Source: Planctomycetota bacterium
GTDB taxonomy: Bacteria > Planctomycetota > UBA1135 > UBA2386
DNA length: 33,841 nucleotides
Direction of reading: 5' to 3'
Assembly: GCA_947444055.1 (NCBI GenBank)
Contig: CANEYR010000040.1
Location: forward strand, 1-33,841
Shown: positions 32,315 through 33,841 of the stretch, one piece after another
How the letters are laid out: each line of letters starts with the position of its first letter
Numbering within the stretch: the stretch's first letter is position 1
Position numbers and translations under genes: made by a program
The notes under the pieces: model-generated
Databases searched by the model: none
Told to the model about the DNA's origin: nothing
The model's input: only the letters and a program-made list of their open reading frames with translations

Positions 32315-33123
32315 CGCCCTTCGCCGCGGCCGGAGTTATCAAGCACGTCGCCGTCCGGCACGTCGGAGTCGTACGCGAGCCGCCGATCACTCTCGGGATC
32401 CTGCCCGCGCAACTCGGTGACGAACGTGCCGAGCACGTTGCCGCCCATGTCCTGCAACACCCGCAGAGCTTCGCGCGACTGCTTACGCAGCGACTTCTCC
32501 AAGCGCACGACCAGCAGCGTGCCATCGGCACGCGACGACAACACGCCGGCGTCGGTAGACGGCAACACCGGCGGCGTGTCGACCACGACGTATTGGTGCT
32601 TTTCCTTCAACCGCGAGAACAGTTCATCGAGACGCGAGGCCCCGAGCACTTCGGCGGGGTTGCCGAGGCGCGTGCCCGCGCCGAGCAACATCAAGTTGCG
32701 GTGCCCGGCCGGACGCAGCACCTTGTCGACCGACACCCGGCCCATCAACACATCGCTGAGCCCGACCTCAGCATTCAGGTTGAGGTAGCGTTCGCAGCTT
32801 GGGCGACGCAGGTCGGCATCGACCAACACCACCTGCTGTCGCTCCAGCTCCGCCAGCGCCATCGCCAGATTGATCGCCGCCACCGATTTGCCTTCACCGC
32901 GCACTGCCGACGTGATCACCAACGTCTTCGGTTCGCCATCCGGGTTCATCGCCACGAGCCGATTGCGCAGCGCCCGGATCTGTTCGGCGCGATAGCCCGC
33001 CGGTTCGTGGAACAGCACCAAGTACGGATTCAGCGAACGGTCGACGACGACGATCATGTCGTCATCGCGGCCCGCCTCGGCGGGATCCAATTCAGTCTCG
33101 TTGAGTTTCTTGCGGCGGAACAT
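32311..33123 (-). CDS. BY-kinase / ParA-MinD-type P-loop ATPase
   Basis: This is a 270-residue cytosolic protein of the CpsD/CapB/Wzc-C family. Seen: the ExxRxxR oligomerisation motif EQIRALR (47-53), Walker A SAVRGEGKSV (72-81), Walker A' LVDADLRRP (100-108) and Walker B YVVVDTPPV (178-186). BY-kinases normally end in a tyrosine cluster; here the C-terminus (LAYDSDVPDGDVLDNSGRG) has only Y251, so autophosphorylation there is doubtful and a positioning ATPase role is an alternative. There is no transmembrane part and no capsule gene nearby. The start is the ATG at 33123; the frame is open to 33282 with a basic, low-complexity extension and no good Shine-Dalgarno for either. It overlaps the coiled-coil gene by 4 bp. 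Confidence 0.85.
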   Translation of the reverse strand: MFRRKKLNETELDPAEAGRDDDMIVVVDRSLNPYLVLFHEPAGYRAEQIRALRNRLVAMNPDGEPKTLVITSAVRGEGKSVAAINLAMALAELERQQVVLVDADLRRPSCERYLNLNAEVGLSDVLMGRVSVDKVLRPAGHRNLMLLGAGTRLGNPAEVLGASRLDELFSRLKEKHQYVVVDTPPVLPSTDAGVLSSRADGTLLVVRLEKSLRKQSREALRVLQDMGGNVLGTFVTELRGQDPESDRRLAYDSDVPDGDVLDNSGRGEGR

Positions 33124-33348
33124 TCGCGATGGCGGCGGCGCGGCCACCCGCTTTTCGGTCAGCGGCGGACGCGCACTTGTCTCTGAGTTGGCAGCAGATG
33201 CGGAACGAGACGCCAGCAGGGAGCGACGGATCTCGGAACGACCATGCCAAGGGCCATTGCCGCGTGGTGGAACGCGCCGCACTTCCTATACCCGCTCGCT
33301 CGCGGAGCGGCCATGGTCAAAAGCGCCAGCAACCGGCGCCGACCGCTC

Positions 33349-33841
33349 TTAGCCGCCGACGCGGCGCAGCTGGCCGGCGACGCCGCGACCGCGAATCTCG
33401 CCCGCAGCGGTGCAAACGAACTCGATCCAGCCAACCTGGATCGCATAGCTATCGATGGTGCCGACGGCCGAGAGGCGCGCCGTCACGCTCCCGCTGCCAA
33501 GAGCGGGGCGCAGTTGCACCTCCACGCCGGCGCCAGCGACCTGCCGTTCCCCAACCACTCGGTCTGGTCCAACCGGAGCCAGCAACTCGGCCAACAACGC
33601 CGCCAGAGCAAGCCCAAGGTGGGGTGGCGCGGCAGCCAGCGGCGCCTTCGCCTCGTAGCGGCTGCCCGGCATGTCGGCCGTCACCGTGTTCTCACACACC
33701 ACCAGGTCGAGCACCTTGCCGCCGACGTCCGGAAACAGCTGCAGCCGGAACGACGACGCCTCGACGACACAGATCGCATCAAAGGTGCCAGTCAGGGAAG
33801 GCGTGGTGAGTTCGAGTTCAAACCGACCAGGCAGCAGACCA
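33349..33841 (-). CDS. LolA/LolB-like protein, truncated by the window end
   Basis: This is the C-terminal part (about 164 residues) of a protein whose start lies beyond the window edge. The frame runs open to the edge, reading LLPGRFELELTTPSLTGTFD, then SSFRLQLFPDVGGKVLDLVV and ADMPGSRYEA. The pattern of short beta strands with an early LTGTF and FRLQLFPD resembles the LolA/LolB lipoprotein-carrier fold, but that is a loose resemblance. A GTG at 33714 is internal, not the start. It lies 225 bp upstream of the ATPase on the same strand; the gap shows no clear terminator. Confidence 0.5.
   Translation of the reverse strand, partial: GLLPGRFELELTTPSLTGTFDAICVVEASSFRLQLFPDVGGKVLDLVVCENTVTADMPGSRYEAKAPLAAAPPHLGLALAALLAELLAPVGPDRVVGERQVAGAGVEVQLRPALGSGSVTARLSAVGTIDSYAIQVGWIEFVCTAAGEIRGRGVAGQLRRVGG

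Noticed and set aside
32311..33123. Capsule/exopolysaccharide biosynthesis operon
   Set aside because: The ATPase resembles CpsD, but no polymerase, flippase, export or glycosyltransferase gene adjoins it in the window.

Overview
The window is GC-rich, densely coding bacterial DNA that most likely comes from a member of the Planctomycetota (PVC superphylum). The strongest single clue is a 95-residue protein at 11393-11680 whose first ~50 residues match the small basic signature protein described for the PVC superphylum. Many secreted TPR proteins, lipoprotein secretins, a TMTC-like membrane/TPR protein and frequent GTG starts fit that assignment. Species or genus cannot be given from sequence alone.

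Layout. 14-2241 (minus) is an overlapping feoA-feoB ferrous-iron uptake pair, divergent from pnp (2391-4478, plus). Next come a DUF2058-like protein and a small PilZ-domain protein (minus), then a methyltransferase and a single-domain response regulator (plus). A long minus-strand block (6566-15399) carries two secreted proteins (a degenerate alpha/beta-hydrolase-like protein and a metalloprotease-fold protein with an altered HExxH), queE, a class I/II aminotransferase, the PVC small basic protein, a single-pass membrane protein and a TMTC-like polytopic protein with TPRs. The plus strand then runs from 15466 to 30369: a cupin/JmjC-like protein, a family-4 uracil-DNA glycosylase, a seven-gene envelope cluster and a HAD hydrolase. 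The final minus-strand block (30406 to the window end) encodes a MamK-like bacterial actin, a coiled-coil protein, a BY-kinase/ParA-type ATPase and a truncated LolA/LolB-like protein.

Two gene sets stand out. The first is 17798-29494: two lipoprotein secretins with N-terminal TPR-like regions flank two exported TPR proteins and an ExbB-ExbD-ExbD set. This suggests an inner-membrane proton-driven motor coupled to outer-membrane pores, without the pseudopilins or ATPases of type II secretion or type IV pili in this window. Each secretin gene ends in a tandem repeat containing extra in-frame stop codons, followed by a strong hairpin terminator, and the second secretin has a leader that can fold into several hairpins including a three-way junction. 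The second is 30406-33123: a filament-forming actin relative of magnetosome MamK in an operon with a coiled-coil protein and a P-loop ATPase lacking the usual tyrosine tail. This looks like a cytoskeletal/positioning system outside a recognisable magnetosome island.

No rRNA, tRNA, CRISPR array, transposase, integrase or attachment site was seen. Most long overlapping antisense reading frames are artefacts of high GC content.
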